From assembly GCF_001632365.1 (NCBI RefSeq), contig NW_024468563.1, forward strand, positions 119,392 through 183,391: DNA of 64,000 nucleotides. Direction: 5' to 3'. Below are positions 1 to 11,200 of this stretch, piece after piece (within the stretch, counting starts at the first letter, position 1; each line of letters begins with the position of its first letter). The translations under genes were made by a program, and so were the position numbers. The notes under the pieces are model-generated. The model had not been told where the DNA came from. It saw only the letters and a program-made list of their open reading frames with translations, and did not search any database. Source of the DNA: Laetiporus sulphureus 93-53 (taxonomy: Eukaryota > Basidiomycota > Agaricomycetes > Polyporales > Laetiporaceae).

Positions 1-35
1 GGATTCGGACTTACGTATCAGAGGACGAGACGGGC

Positions 36-484
36 CTAGAGATTGGTGTTGACGGCCACGCAGCCGATGTTGATCAAGCCGGCTGCAGGGAACGCGCATA
101 AGCATGCTTTACCACGAACGACAATGCCACAGAGACCTACCGAAGATGTCGTTTTCGCAGCACACGGGGGTGTTCGTGCTGGCAACGCGCGTCAGCTATA
201 CAAATCTCAATAGGGCCGCTCGCACGGCGCACTCACCAAGTATCCCCGCCAACGACGGGGCTACAGCCGATACCGACGAGGCCTGACACGCCATCTAGAA
301 GATCACCCACCAAGCTGACAATACTCGGGTCAGACGCGTTGCCGACGGCGTTGCAACACTGGAGTGAACCCGTATTGCACTGTCCGCCGAAGCTGGAAGG
401 CGGTGAGCGCGGAGCGGTGGCGGCGGCACGCACAGCGATGAGCATGGCGGCAGAGATGATGGCGAGGTTCAGCTTGGAATGCAT
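36..484 (-). CDS. Class I hydrophobin, copy 1 (three exons)
   Basis: Spliced complement(join(36..82,141..178,237..484)) gives 110 residues, the usual hydrophobin length. The ATG at 484 starts a hydrophobic secretion signal (MHSKLNLAIISAAMLIAVRA). The mature part has the eight-cysteine pattern C-X6-CC-X29-C-X8-C-X5-CC-X12-C followed by a short tail ending VAVNTNL. The fifth cysteine codon is created by splicing TG to C across intron 1, and both introns are 58 nt with GT-AG borders. Hydrophobins are secreted, self-assemble at air-water or hyphal surfaces and make aerial structures water-repellent; spacing indicates class I. The gene is nearly identical to the copy at 16573-17021 and both look intact. 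Confidence 0.93.
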
Positions 485-639
485 TGTGTCGCAAAAAAGG
501 AACGGCGGTCAACGAGCGAGTGATGTCGATGATGATTGCTGGAGGGACAATCAGCGCGCTGCGAGCAAGTGTGAAAGAAGACGTACGTGAACGAGCGAGG
601 GGGAATGTTCGACCTGCCGTCCCCCGTCAAAGCGCGTGG

Positions 640-646
640 TATTTAT
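640..646 (-). promoter_or_regulatory. TATA-like box of hydrophobin copy 1
   Basis: On the minus strand this reads ATAAATA and lies about 155 bp before the hydrophobin start codon. The same box is conserved at 17178-17184 before copy 2. Assignment rests on position and conservation only. Confidence 0.45.
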
Positions 647-1800
647 TGCGGAGAGGAGGACTCACTCTGATGTCGTTCGCTGTGAGCGTGAAGACATGAA
701 AAGGAGACTCATGGCCAGGCACTGGTGCTGTCGTGCTGTGGCAGTGGTGAAGGTAGGAGGTTCGGACAAGCCGAGCACAAGGAAGTCACAGCGACCACGC
801 TATCCACTGCTGTCACGATGTGGCACCATGGCAGCGGTCAAGGCAAGCGGTGGCGAGAAATGCAGCGACGCGCGATACATGCGGCCGCACAGAGAGCGGT
901 GGTCTGGCCACTTGGCAAGTTTTCACGAAACACCCTCGAAAAAAATACAGCCAATCGTACGGATAGCAGTGACATCTGGCACTGTTCGTAGGACGTTCAT
1001 CGATCGCAATCCGCGGACGTTCACGCGCACTGGCAGTGCTAGTGACGGGCGATTGATACCTTGAAGATGCGTCATGCTTTTGGCTCAGAAGCGTTCTTGA
1101 TGTGTGCTGATCGTTGATGCGATGCATTGATGGTGCAATCCGTCCCTAATTTCTTTTGATGGACAGAGGCGGTCTTTCCTTGCAGATCTGCGAGCTAAGG
1201 CCGGTCAGGACCAGCGGGACACGGTCTGTAAAGTGTCCTGCGCCTGCGTTCGTGTTACCGTCTTCACATTCACTCACACATCAGCCTAGTTGGCATGCAT
1301 CGCCGCTCGACACAGGCTATCCAGGCGGTCGCTGCTGGACGTGTTATGAAGATTCGAAGCGAGCAACGTCATCCGTTCAACTTGGACGCCGAGTGACCTG
1401 GCGAGCTGACAAGCACCGTGCATATCAGCTACGACTCGACGATTGGCGACGGAACATACTCTTAATCAAGGGGCATCGATCAAGGATCACTGTATAATCG
1501 ATGCATCCGTCGACGTCAAAGAGCACACACTCGAAGCGCGGCCACGGCCAGGGGGATCCGCGTTCTGCGCAGGTGACTTGCTGGCACATCCGTGCGCGAC
1601 GGCATCACGCACTCGTCAAGTACTCGTTCACCACGGGCATGTGGACATTTGCGATCGTTCATGCATTTGACAAATTTTGGCAGTGTTGCAAACGCCACAC
1701 TTTGAAAGTATTTGCAATACGAACAAACGTCTTCGTTTCTGCAGTGGGATCGATGGCATGGTCGTAGCATCTTGGGTCGATGGCTGATAATAGCGTGCAC

Positions 1801-2448
1801 TTTTCGTCGTCCCGATCTGAGATGCTAATGGTTGCAGGTCTCTCGTTCCTGCGTCAAAGTCTTGAACAGAGACAGTATTGCATTGTGGCCGCGTCATCTA
1901 TGGTCGAAGAGTCGCAATTCATCTTCTGCCTACTCCGCAGCCATGGATATCCGAAGCCCGTGGAGGTTGAAGGAATTGCCTCATCTGCCCACCCGGGGAT
2001 GCGAGACTACAGCCACCGTGAGATGCTGCAAACGAACTACGGCAGACCCCGACTTACAAAGGAGGGTTGATATCGTCCAATGGCAATTACCACAGCATTC
2101 CCTTAAAGCATTATTGTACCCTCACGAGCGACTTCACTCCGCTCGTGGGTCGCGCTGATACAGCCGCGAATAGCAACTGGGGCATGCATGGAAGTTGGAG
2201 CTGTGGTCATGCATATGCAGGCAACGATCGTCCGCACTGGATGTGCTGAATGTCACTTGACCTGCACGCGCTGAGGTTATAAATGAATCGTTCATGCATG
2301 CAAACGCGAGCATCGTCGAGAAGATGAAAGCGAGACGACGAGAGAGAGACGAGAGGCAGATGCCATCACGGCCGACGACATCACTGCAAGCATGTGTGCC
2401 GTACGAATCACCATAGCCTCTCCATTACAGTAATATTCATCTCAATCT
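1801..2448. other. Spacer without a recognised gene
   Basis: Unique DNA between the end of the hydrophobin duplication and the 3' end of the kinase gene. Short open frames occur but none resembles a known protein or has a convincing start and splice layout. A purine-rich stretch (GAGACGAGAGAGAGACGAGAGG-like) lies near 2330-2356. Confidence 0.5.
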
Positions 2449-3477
2449 TTATTTAAAGTACAGCCCTCGCGACATCCTCAACAGCCACTTTTCCTGTCTG
2501 AAGTATGGTCCACAGACAAAAGGAATCAAATTCTCCCAGAAATGATCCTTGAATCCAATATATTCCTCGTTCTTCTTCTGTCTCTGCATTGCTACATACT
2601 CGAACCAAGGTGGATAGTATCCTGCCCATGCCCAGTCGATCATCCAAAGTCGACCATCTTCGCCTGCGATGATGTTCCGAGGATTGATATCTTGGTGTGT
2701 AAGAACGAGTGGTGAGGAATCATCGAATGACTCTTTCCTCGACGGATCGTCTTCAGGAACTTGGTTCGAGTCCAATGTCATTTTGCACCGTTTTTTGAAG
2801 AAGGCCGATAGCTCCGCGTACGATGCGAATGGTCCACGGTGCGATCGGACCTGACCAAAAATGGGCGATTCACAAATCCGTGGTCCTTGCACACTGAGCG
2901 GTCCTGGAGGCGTGGTAGGAGATGCCTTCAGACAATGTAGCTGACGGACATAGCGGCGCAAGATGAAAGCGACACAGATCTTCTTCCGTATGGATAAATT
3001 TGACCAGATTTCAGCCAGAGTTGAACCCCTGACATAATCCATGACAATGAGGTGATCCCACTTCCGCTTTACGACGCGACGAACTCGCGGAACGGGGATC
3101 TTCGTCTTTGCGAACACGAGTGTGAGGGCATTTGCTTCCGACGCATCAGCAGCATCTTCATCGAGGTCCTGCGATGCTTTCGCCACTGTGTGTGGCGTTA
3201 TCCGGAAGATGGCAGAACTTGAATGAAGTTTCGATGCCTTTTGCGTGAGCTCGAGAATCTGGTTGTCACTCAGTTCGTCTACATCTGAAGGCTATGATGG
3301 CACTCTTGCATTAGCAAAGGTAGAGACTCACGCATGCTGATGGTGTTCACTCACGAGTACATGCGGTTTGGGCCTGCTGTTTGAAGCAACAACGGACAAG
3401 ATCGTGTCCAAGGCGTCGGCCGCGATGCATAACAATAAGTATATCAGCCACTTGCACGCTTCTCCAGGTGTCTCCAT
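2449..3477 (-). CDS. APH-type phosphotransferase / kinase-like protein
   Basis: Complement(join(2449..3291,3355..3477)) gives 321 residues. Exon 1 starts at the ATG at 3477 (METPGEAC) and reads in frame across a 63-nt GT-AG intron into ELSDNQILELTQKAS. The protein has the APH-family layout: an N-terminal lobe with the RITPHTVAKAS strand, a VMDYVRGSTLAEIW hinge, then the catalytic loop LTHQDINPRNII (Brenner-type HxDxxxxN) and the metal-binding IDWAWAGYYP motif. Fungal genomes carry many such proteins related to aminoglycoside phosphotransferases; their substrates are mostly unknown, so no substrate is assigned. The upstream part of the frame also has in-frame ATGs, so the N-terminus could be longer. 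A competing 40-nt intron choice puts a stop in frame and was discarded. Confidence 0.8.
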
Positions 3478-4504
3478 GGCCTGGCTTTGTCTGTGTTGAA
3501 TTTGTATCGTCCGAAGCCGATGTTGGCGGAAGGTGTGAAGGTACTTATTTCCCTGTACATTGTTTGGCAATGTTTGCTCATAGTGGCTTATTTTTCGATA
3601 GCTACGGGAGGCTACACAGCGTGCATAGCAACATTTTTCCATTGGAAAACAGTAAAGAAACTCTGAAAACATAGTAAGCTTTGATTTGGAAAAATGGTGA
3701 AGCTTCCTGCATCATTAAATTGCTATATATGGGTATATACTACCCAAATATGAAGCAATTTACATAATAGTTTTTAACATTTTCCAAAGCAGGGCTTTAT
3801 ATTCTTTTACTATATTTTCACCATTTCTTCAGCGGAAAAATATTGGTATGCATGCTGTGCTACGGGATTATTATTATTGATCTCGACTGGTGTGGCAATC
3901 CAGGCTCCTCCCCATCTCACTTTCAGAAGTGTGGGGGGCCCCCATCCTAAGGAGGGATACAGTGCCACATCCTAGACCGATCAGCCATGTGCTCAATCAT
4001 GATGTGATCACTAATTTCGAACTATCGACTCTTATTCCCCTCCAACTCCCTATAGCGGCTGAGAGAAAATATGTGTAAATAACGGAGGTCAGAGGCCGAC
4101 CTTCTGCAATTGGCAGTCAGCAAGGCCAGAAAATAGATTATTGATAGGCGCCTGTAATAAATTTCTGGCAACTCTAACATTCATTGATAACAGTGGTTAC
4201 AAGAGTCCTGCTACGGCAAGGCATCAATAAACAGCACTCAACAGCATGATTCAATGGTGAGGATTTCCATGGTTATCTAGAGCAGTGCAGATCATTGAGG
4301 GTGACACCATGGTTGAGTGACTGAGTCCGAAGCTGTGAGATGTGAGAGGCTCTCTTTTGCATTTTTGACTCCTGGTGTCATGTTTTTGATTGCAGCAGCA
4401 TTGAAGTTGTCATAGACAGACTTTACAAGGAATGCGTCTGCCAGTGTGCAGATATCAGAAGCACTCTCCTTTGAGGATAGATGGGCGGAGCATATTTGCA
4501 TGAT
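3478..4504. other. Intergenic DNA with a degenerate interspersed repeat
   Basis: No gene recognised. About 3885-4105 holds a degenerate repeat: it shares blocks, in opposite orientation, with about 14500-14650 (the CTCCTCCCCATCTCACTTTC and TTCCCCTCCAACTCCC-like blocks) and with about 13128-13178 (the TTATTTACACATRTTTTCTC-like block). 3680-3860 is AT-rich. The remainder up to the retrotransposon shows nothing recognisable. Confidence 0.6.
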
Positions 4505-4509
4505 GCAAT
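4505..4509. repeat. Target-site duplication GCAAT, left
   Basis: GCAAT directly precedes the TGTCAC start of the 5' LTR and is repeated right after the 3' LTR at 13048-13052. A 5-bp duplication is the expected integrase footprint of a Ty3/gypsy element. Confidence 0.9.
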
Positions 4510-5166
4510 TGTCACAGTTTTTATCTGACAAGTCATTATAGGAACACATGCTATTAGAAGCATATCATTTTTCATCATTTCGCGTCGTACAAAGAATCAC
4601 GTGACCTAATGAGATAAGATAATGATGCATCTAGTCACATGATCTCAGATCTCTCTCGGCATTGTCACGTGACACCGAGCCCCTCGGCATTGTGTCATAT
4701 GTCACAATCACCATGACGCCATATTGCATGATCAAGAGGAGCTCCGTCTCCACGGAATATTATTAGGCAGCCAATCAGGATAATTGGGACATGTCGTACG
4801 ATTGTAGCACAGTCCAGTAGCACAGCGTGTGACTCACTTATGTAGTACTATACAGTAGCTAGACAATCATATACATAAGGACCAGCGAGACGAGGAGGAG
4901 ACCTCAGTCTTATTCTCCTTCGTCCTCCACTACCATCACAGAGAGGTCTTACCAGACACTCTCAGTGTGCTATACATCTGTATTCATCCTCACCTTTGTG
5001 ATCACACCCCTTGTCTCACCAGTAAGTCTTTTTCTGCGACTAGCAACTGGGCCTCGTCAGTGGGCATGTTGTATCGCCACAGCTCGTCGCTGTTGGCTTT
5101 TACCAGAAGACCCTCAAGGGGACTTTAGTCTTGGTTGTCTATCTTTGTCATCAGCGTGCCATGACA
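4510..5166 (+). repeat. 5' LTR of the gypsy element
   Basis: 657 bp, starting TGTCAC and ending ATGACA. It contains an internal palindrome around GTCACGTGAC (about 4664-4676), further CACGTG/CACATG repeats, and a TATA-like CATATACATAAGG stretch near 4868-4880 that may be its promoter. It is paired with the LTR at 12391-13047. The differences between them are nearly all transitions, many at CpG. Confidence 0.95.
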
Positions 5167-5200
5167 TTAGAATAAGACTGACCTTTTACGCCCCTACCAA

Positions 5201-5986
5201 GTGTCTAACACTGATAGCCGCGCATTTTCACCCAGAGACACATCCGCCCAGGGCAGGGCTTTTTCCACACCACTTCCTTCATACCATTCCACTTCACCTC
5301 TACTGCCTAAGCCACTTCCTTTCTTCAAAAGGAACAGCGCTGCATCGACCGGTAAAGCATCTCAAGTGCACAACAGTATCGTTCCGCCCAACGGACGATA
5401 TCACCCTTACCATCCTCATCCTAACTGCACTCGTCGTCTAACAGTGAGCAACCTACTCTGAGCCAAACCCAATGAGCCCCCCCCCCGCTCAGAACTACAG
5501 AAGCTGTGCACCAAGGTCAGCTCGTGGGCTGAAGCAATTTCAGAAGACGCATCTGACCCATCTGTTCCTATTTACAAACCTTACTGGTGGTCTAACGACA
5601 ACGCCACTGCCGTACTCACCTTCACACTCTCTAAGAGCTACCACCCTCACGGGATCCATGAGGACCCCAAAGGCACGCTTCCAGAAAACATCGCGCCGAC
5701 CGTATATGCCACTATTCAGTGGTACAAAGTTTTGCAGCAGCCCCACATCGCTGCCAAGTTCACAGAAGCACAAATTCAGTGTCGCGATCATATTCTGCGA
5801 CACTTAGGAGCTTTGAATGAGAGGATTGGACGAGGCGACAACTTCACATTTGTCGATAGACACATCGCTATCAAGCTTTGTGTAGGACTAGGGAAGATTT
5901 CGTTCAAAGGAATCAATAAAGAGCAGGAGCATGTAGGACACGATATTGTAAGGTTCGAGAAGGAGTCGTGCTACTGGCCTTACTAG
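5201..5986 (+). pseudogene. Extra 5' ORF of the gypsy element, upstream of gag
   Basis: One frame (frame 2) stays open from about 5201 to 5986 apart from a single TGA at 5459-5461, so about 260 residues were once encoded. The product is rich in Pro/Ser/His at the start. A more globular stretch follows (WAEAISEDASDPSVPIYKP; then VYATIQWYKVLQQPH; then HVGHDIVRFEKESCYWPY). I recognise no domain. Being directly after the LTR and before the gag start at 6412, it could be an N-terminal gag portion on its own frame or an accessory protein. It ends at TAG 5984-5986 with more stops beyond. Confidence 0.55.
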
Positions 5987-6411
5987 GACCAGTAAATACC
6001 TTTGTATCACCACATAGTTTCATGCTGAGATACACAATCAGCTTTATATACGAAAACTACATCATGGACTTCTATCGCTCAGTGCAGGAATAACTCACAG
6101 TCATCTGCACTGCATACTTCATTTATCAACCTCTCGTCACCAACTGGCAACAAGTACTATACCATTACACGGTACAAGTACACACTTACACCACCTACTC
6201 GGCACCATTCCGCCTCATCCCTGACTTCGAAGAAGAGTGAGAGTATTGGCACAACCAAGCAGAATCCTTATGAGAGGAACTAGCAGAAGAAGAACTCATC
6301 GAGGAAGATCCCGAGGTCCCCTTCTAAGAAACATCATCACAAGGCTAAGACCAAGAATCGATTCACACATTGTCCATCACTTCATTTCCACTATCTTCAA
6401 CATCGATCCCA

Positions 6412-8218
6412 ATGTCTCAATACAACCTTGGCGGTGTTGCGTTCCCAGAAGGGCACACCATGAGCGAGCCTACTGAACTCTGGAGGAGCCAGGCCACTTC
6501 CACGTCATCCGAAGCAGGACCAGCTGCACCTGCAGAAGAACCACATACGAGCAGCACACCCAAGGCATCGGGAGTAGTCAGAAACCCATCGCCCACCACC
6601 CTGCTAGAATTCACCACACCTCAGACTTGGGAATGGCAAGGGATCTCTTATGACACGATTGAGGACGCCACCAATGCCGCCGCACCCACCACTGTTCCAA
6701 ACGATGTCAAGGAATGGGTAATGAATGTGGTGCGAGCGTTCATCATGAGGGATGTTGTGAGCTCCTATGAAGCACTACATCAAAAGATGGATGAACGTCA
6801 TGAGCGCACGGTAGCCTCATTGGAAGAAGAGATACTGGCTTGCATTCACGTCGAAATAATGGCAGTGGAAACACGAGACCAGCTAAAAGTTGCAAGAGCC
6901 CAGATCGGCACCCTCTCCACTGATAATGAACGGCTCATCAAGTCGAACAACAGTCTGATGGCCGAAGCCCAAGCAATCTGCAAGGACTTCGAAGATTACA
7001 AGGACGAAGTAAAGGGCCAGATGGACACCCCTTTACAGCAACATGGTCACCCTGAAGGAGGCACAGAAAAAGACCACGACCTATATCGTTGGGCTGGAAT
7101 CTCAGCTCAACAATGCTATAATCAATGCGCCCCTCACAGGTATCCAACAACCAGCCGGCCAATCCAGTCAATCGCCCCACCGAATCAAGCTTCCAGACCC
7201 TCCCAAGTATTCGGGAAGGAAATCATCGAAAAACTTCGAGACCTGGTTCACCAACCTTCTCATATGGCTCGATTACAATCACTTCACAGATGACAAAGAC
7301 AAGATTTGGCAGGCCAACGTGCATCTGGAAGGAGGAGCTGCTCTGTACATGAAGGAGTATGCAATCAAGCTCGCCTCCAGACAAAATGTTGACACATGGG
7401 CAGAATACACCTGAAAACTGGAAATGGCATACAAGACACTTGACTCCAAGCGCATGACACAATCACTGTTAGATGCACACTGCGCGATCCACCACAAGAT
7501 GATGATTGCCTTCGCAGAGAACTTCAGGGCTTATGCCCCTGAATCAGGATAGTCCGATGAGGATTTAATCGTCAAGATCAGGGAACAATGGTCAACTCAT
7601 ATCCAAATGGTCATGTCGGTAACAGAGACTCTAGACCCCTCGAAGATTCCAACCTCCTGGATGGACTATTTCGAGTTCTGCCTGAAAATCGAAATCAAGC
7701 ATCTCCAGCAAATTTCAGGCAACAAGTCTACTGGACAGATCGCGACGACCAGGGTGACCACCCCAAAGAACCCTAACACCATGGACACAAGTGCAAGGAT
7801 CACACACGAAGTTTCCCTGGAACAGGACAGGTGGCTGGCAAACAAACTATGTTTGTTTTGCGGAAAGCATGCCTATGAACGAGGAAAGCGGTGCTCCTCC
7901 CCCAAGCCAGAATACAAGGGCAAGCGGTTTCAGACATGATCTGCCCCAAAGCAAGGGAAGGGCAAGGCGACAAATGTGTGACAAGTGGAAGAAGAAAGTA
8001 GCATGGGGTCATCAGCTCAAATTGCAGCATTGGAACAAGCAATTGCTGCACTTTGTGGTATGAGCACGACCTTGACTACTTCACCATCTAGCAAAGGCAA
8101 GGCTAAGGCGAAGAGCTCAGACGTGGCATCAATGGCATCGGCATCTACAGTCAAGGACACCAATGCGAGAATCACCGAGTTGGATAAATTCTCAGAGGAT
8201 TTTCTGTATGAAGTGTAG
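6412..8218 (+). pseudogene. Degraded gag of the gypsy element
   Basis: Starts at ATG 6412 (MSQYNLGGVAFPEG) in frame 1 and continues in frame 2 after a frameshift between about 7020 and 7043. A long charged helical region (ERLIKSNNSLMAEAQAICKD) suggests a coiled coil. It is followed by a retrotransposon-gag capsid core with the KLPDPPKYSGRKSSKNFETW and WFTNLLIWLDYNHF motifs. A late Cys-rich stretch CLFCGKHAYERGKRC looks like a zinc knuckle that lost its histidine position. In-frame stops at 7412 (Trp context), about 7549 and in the tail (about 7937, 7979) inactivate it. Gag would form the virus-like particle that packages the element RNA. Confidence 0.85.
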
Positions 8219-8259
8219 ATGAGTCTGGTGCTACACTTCGGAACAATTGTATTAGTACC

Positions 8260-11200
8260 ATGAGAACGAATGTACCTAGCGATCATCTATATATTGCATC
8301 TGCGGGTTTTTCTAAACATTCGATCGAATTGCCGATAAAATTCGTATCACGGGAAATCCAGACAACAGCCTTACTGGATTCTGGAGCATTCTCTTGCTAT
8401 ATCGATCAGAGATTTGCTGAGAAGTACAGGTTTAAGATAATACCTCTAAAACACGAAATCAGAATCCTCAACGCAGATGCCAGCCCCAACAAGGGTGGTG
8501 CAATTACTCATCATATAGTCACAAGCATCTTAATTGGGGGGCACCAATCAACTGAGAGTTTGCTCATCACAAACCTTGGACGCATGTCGATGATCCTTGG
8601 CATGAAATTCTTACAAGAACATAACCCCTGAGTTGACTGGGAACCTAGAGAGGTTATGTTCTCAAGATGCAGACACACGAGGAAGCAACGAGTCAGAGTA
8701 AGTGAAGAAGAAGTCAACCTTCTATTACAACCTCGACTTGAAGATGAAGCAATTCTCCCCGACGTACACCAGGATGACGAGTGGAATCAGGAAGACAGCT
8801 TCATCAATTGAATAGACTTGCAAGACCAGGATCTTCATAACATGGTGCACGACATCCTAGGCATAAGCAAGAAGGTAAAGGAACATTTGGTAGAACAGCC
8901 GTCAGAAGAGACACAAGATAAAGAATATTGGTCCAAGTTCGTCCCTCCAGAATTTTTATCAATTCGGAGATGTGTTCTCGAAGAAGAGCTCGGAAAGAAT
9001 GCCGACACGTAAGCCCTATGATCACACAATAGATCTTGTTCCAGACGCGGCAACCCCGAGATCGGCAAAAGTATACTCTATGTCTTTACGAGAAAAGAAT
9101 TCACTCGTCGAATGGATTGATGGTGAACTAGCCAAAGGCTACATTTAACCCTCGAAATCCCCTTACGCCGCTCCGGTATTTTTTGTCAAAAAGAAGGATG
9201 GCTCGCTTAGACTAGTCCAAGACTACAGGGCATTAAACAGCATCACCAAGAAGAACAAATTTCCACTCCCTCGAATCAACGATCTCATTGACGGACTCTC
9301 AAGGGCTAGTATTTTCACTACACTAGACCTGAGATGGGGGTACAACAATGTACGCCTTCGCAAGGGAGATGAGAAAAAGGCAGCGTTCATTACCCACAGA
9401 GGGTTATTTGAACCCACTGTAATGTACTTCGGATTCTGTAATGCCCCTAGCACTTTCCAGGCCATGATGAATGATGTCTTCGGCGATCTCATTCGCACTG
9501 GAAAGGTGGCAGTCTACATAGATGACATCATCATTTTTATGGATAACCAGGAAGAACACAACCGTCTAACCAAAGAGGTCCTACAACGACTTAGAGACAA
9601 TGACCTATTCGTGAAACCAGAAAAGTGTCACTTTGCGACCACTTTTGTCAAGTTTCTCAGACTCATAATCTCAAAAGGGTCAATACAGATGAACTCAGAG
9701 AAGGCCGACAGTGTGCTCAAATGGCCAGTGCCCACCAAGGTAAAGCAAGTGCAAGCTTTCCTTGGTCTGGCAAATTTCTATCGACGATTCATCAAGGATT
9801 TCGGCTCGATGACCTGACCCTTGACTCTGCTAACCCGTAAGGACTCAGTATAGAAATGGGAAGAACCTCAACAAAAGGCATTCAAGGTTCTCAAGACTGC
9901 ATTCACTTTTGCCCTGATTTTAGCATTCCCCAACGCAACCCGTCCCTTTAGATTAGAAACAGATGCCTCAGACTTTGCCACAGGCGCGGTCCTTGAACAG
10001 TTGGGAGAAGATGAACTCTGGCATCCTGTCGCTTACTACTCCAACTCACTCAATGAACACGAGCGAAACTATGAGATCTACAACAAAGAAATGTTAGCCA
10101 TCATTTGGGCTCTGGAAGAATATAGGCAGTACTTTGAAGGACACCCTCACCTGGTTGAGATATGGTCAGATCATCATAATCTTACCTATTTCTGACAAGC
10201 TCAGACATTGACCAGACGACAAGCGCACTGGTCACTTTACCTTACTAGATTTAATTTCATTCTCCATCACCACCCCAGAAAGACGATGATGCGTGCCGAT
10301 CCTCTATCCAGGAGGCCAGATCATGAAAAGGGGGTGAGCAATGACAATTCAGGGCAAACTTTACTTCATCCTGAATATTTTGCCATCCATGCGATCTCAG
10401 CCACTCGTTCCTTTGAAGTTGACGATGCAAAACGTCTTGAAAGAGTGAAATCGGCACTAAAAGATGACGAAATGATCAAAGGTTACCAGCACCTACTAAA
10501 AACTGGCAAGCGAGAGTTCGAAAAAGACCTCCAAGAGTGGAACTTCGAGCATGGATTGCTGCTCAGAAGAGGAAAGGTCTATGTTTCAAAGGACTCTATG
10601 CTGCGGAATGAGCTGATCAAGCTACACCACGACATCTCCATGGCCGGACACCCCGGACGATGGAAGACGCAAGAGTTGATCAGCAGAAATTACTGGTGGC
10701 CAGGGCTCACCATTGATGTAAAGAAGTAAGTCCAAGGCTGCGTAACTTGTCAGAGAAACAAGAAAAGCAAGCAAAAGCCTTACGGATCGTTACAACCCAA
10801 TCCAGTACCAGAGGGGCCTTGGGAGATGGTGACATGTGACCTAATTATGCAATTACCACCAAGCTCAGACCACAGAGGAGAAAAGAAGACCGCCATCTTG
10901 GTGGTCGTCAATAGGTTCACCAAACATGCCCACTTCTACCCAGTAGATGACACGGTGACAGCATCTCAAGTAGCATCAATCTTCTACAATGAAGTATTCA
11001 AACTCCACGGAATTCTCTGACAAATCATATCTGATCGAGGCACACAGCTCTCAGCCAAACTATTCTAGAAGTTTTGCGAGAAACTTCACATTAAATCTAT
11101 GATGTCTACAGCTTACCACCCCGAAATGGATGGACAGACCAAACGAGTCAATCAGATTCTGGAGCAGTATTTGTGCATGTACTGCAATTACTGACAAACT

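Larger units (their letters stand above)
1..1800. repeat. Left copy of the hydrophobin segmental duplication
   Basis: This stretch matches 16538-18325 in the same orientation; base 1 corresponds to base 16538, so the duplication continues left of the window. Similarity covers the hydrophobin gene, its promoter and more than 1 kb of upstream DNA. It ends near a shared string about the GATCGATGGCATG motif (about 1749-1800 and 18273-18325), after which the sequences diverge. Several small indels separate the copies, for example near 940-1090 against 17500-17580. Apart from the hydrophobin gene I see no coding sequence in 485-1800; the overlapping open frames there have no recognisable content. 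Confidence 0.9.

Noticed and set aside
484..1800. Many overlapping ORFs of 60-140 codons around the hydrophobin genes
   Set aside because: They lie in GC-rich duplicated DNA, overlap each other on both strands, carry no motifs and are disrupted by indels between the two copies.
3292..3331. Alternative 40-nt intron for the APH-like gene
   Set aside because: It is very short and brings a stop in frame; the 63-nt intron 3292-3354 keeps the frame and the family-like start.
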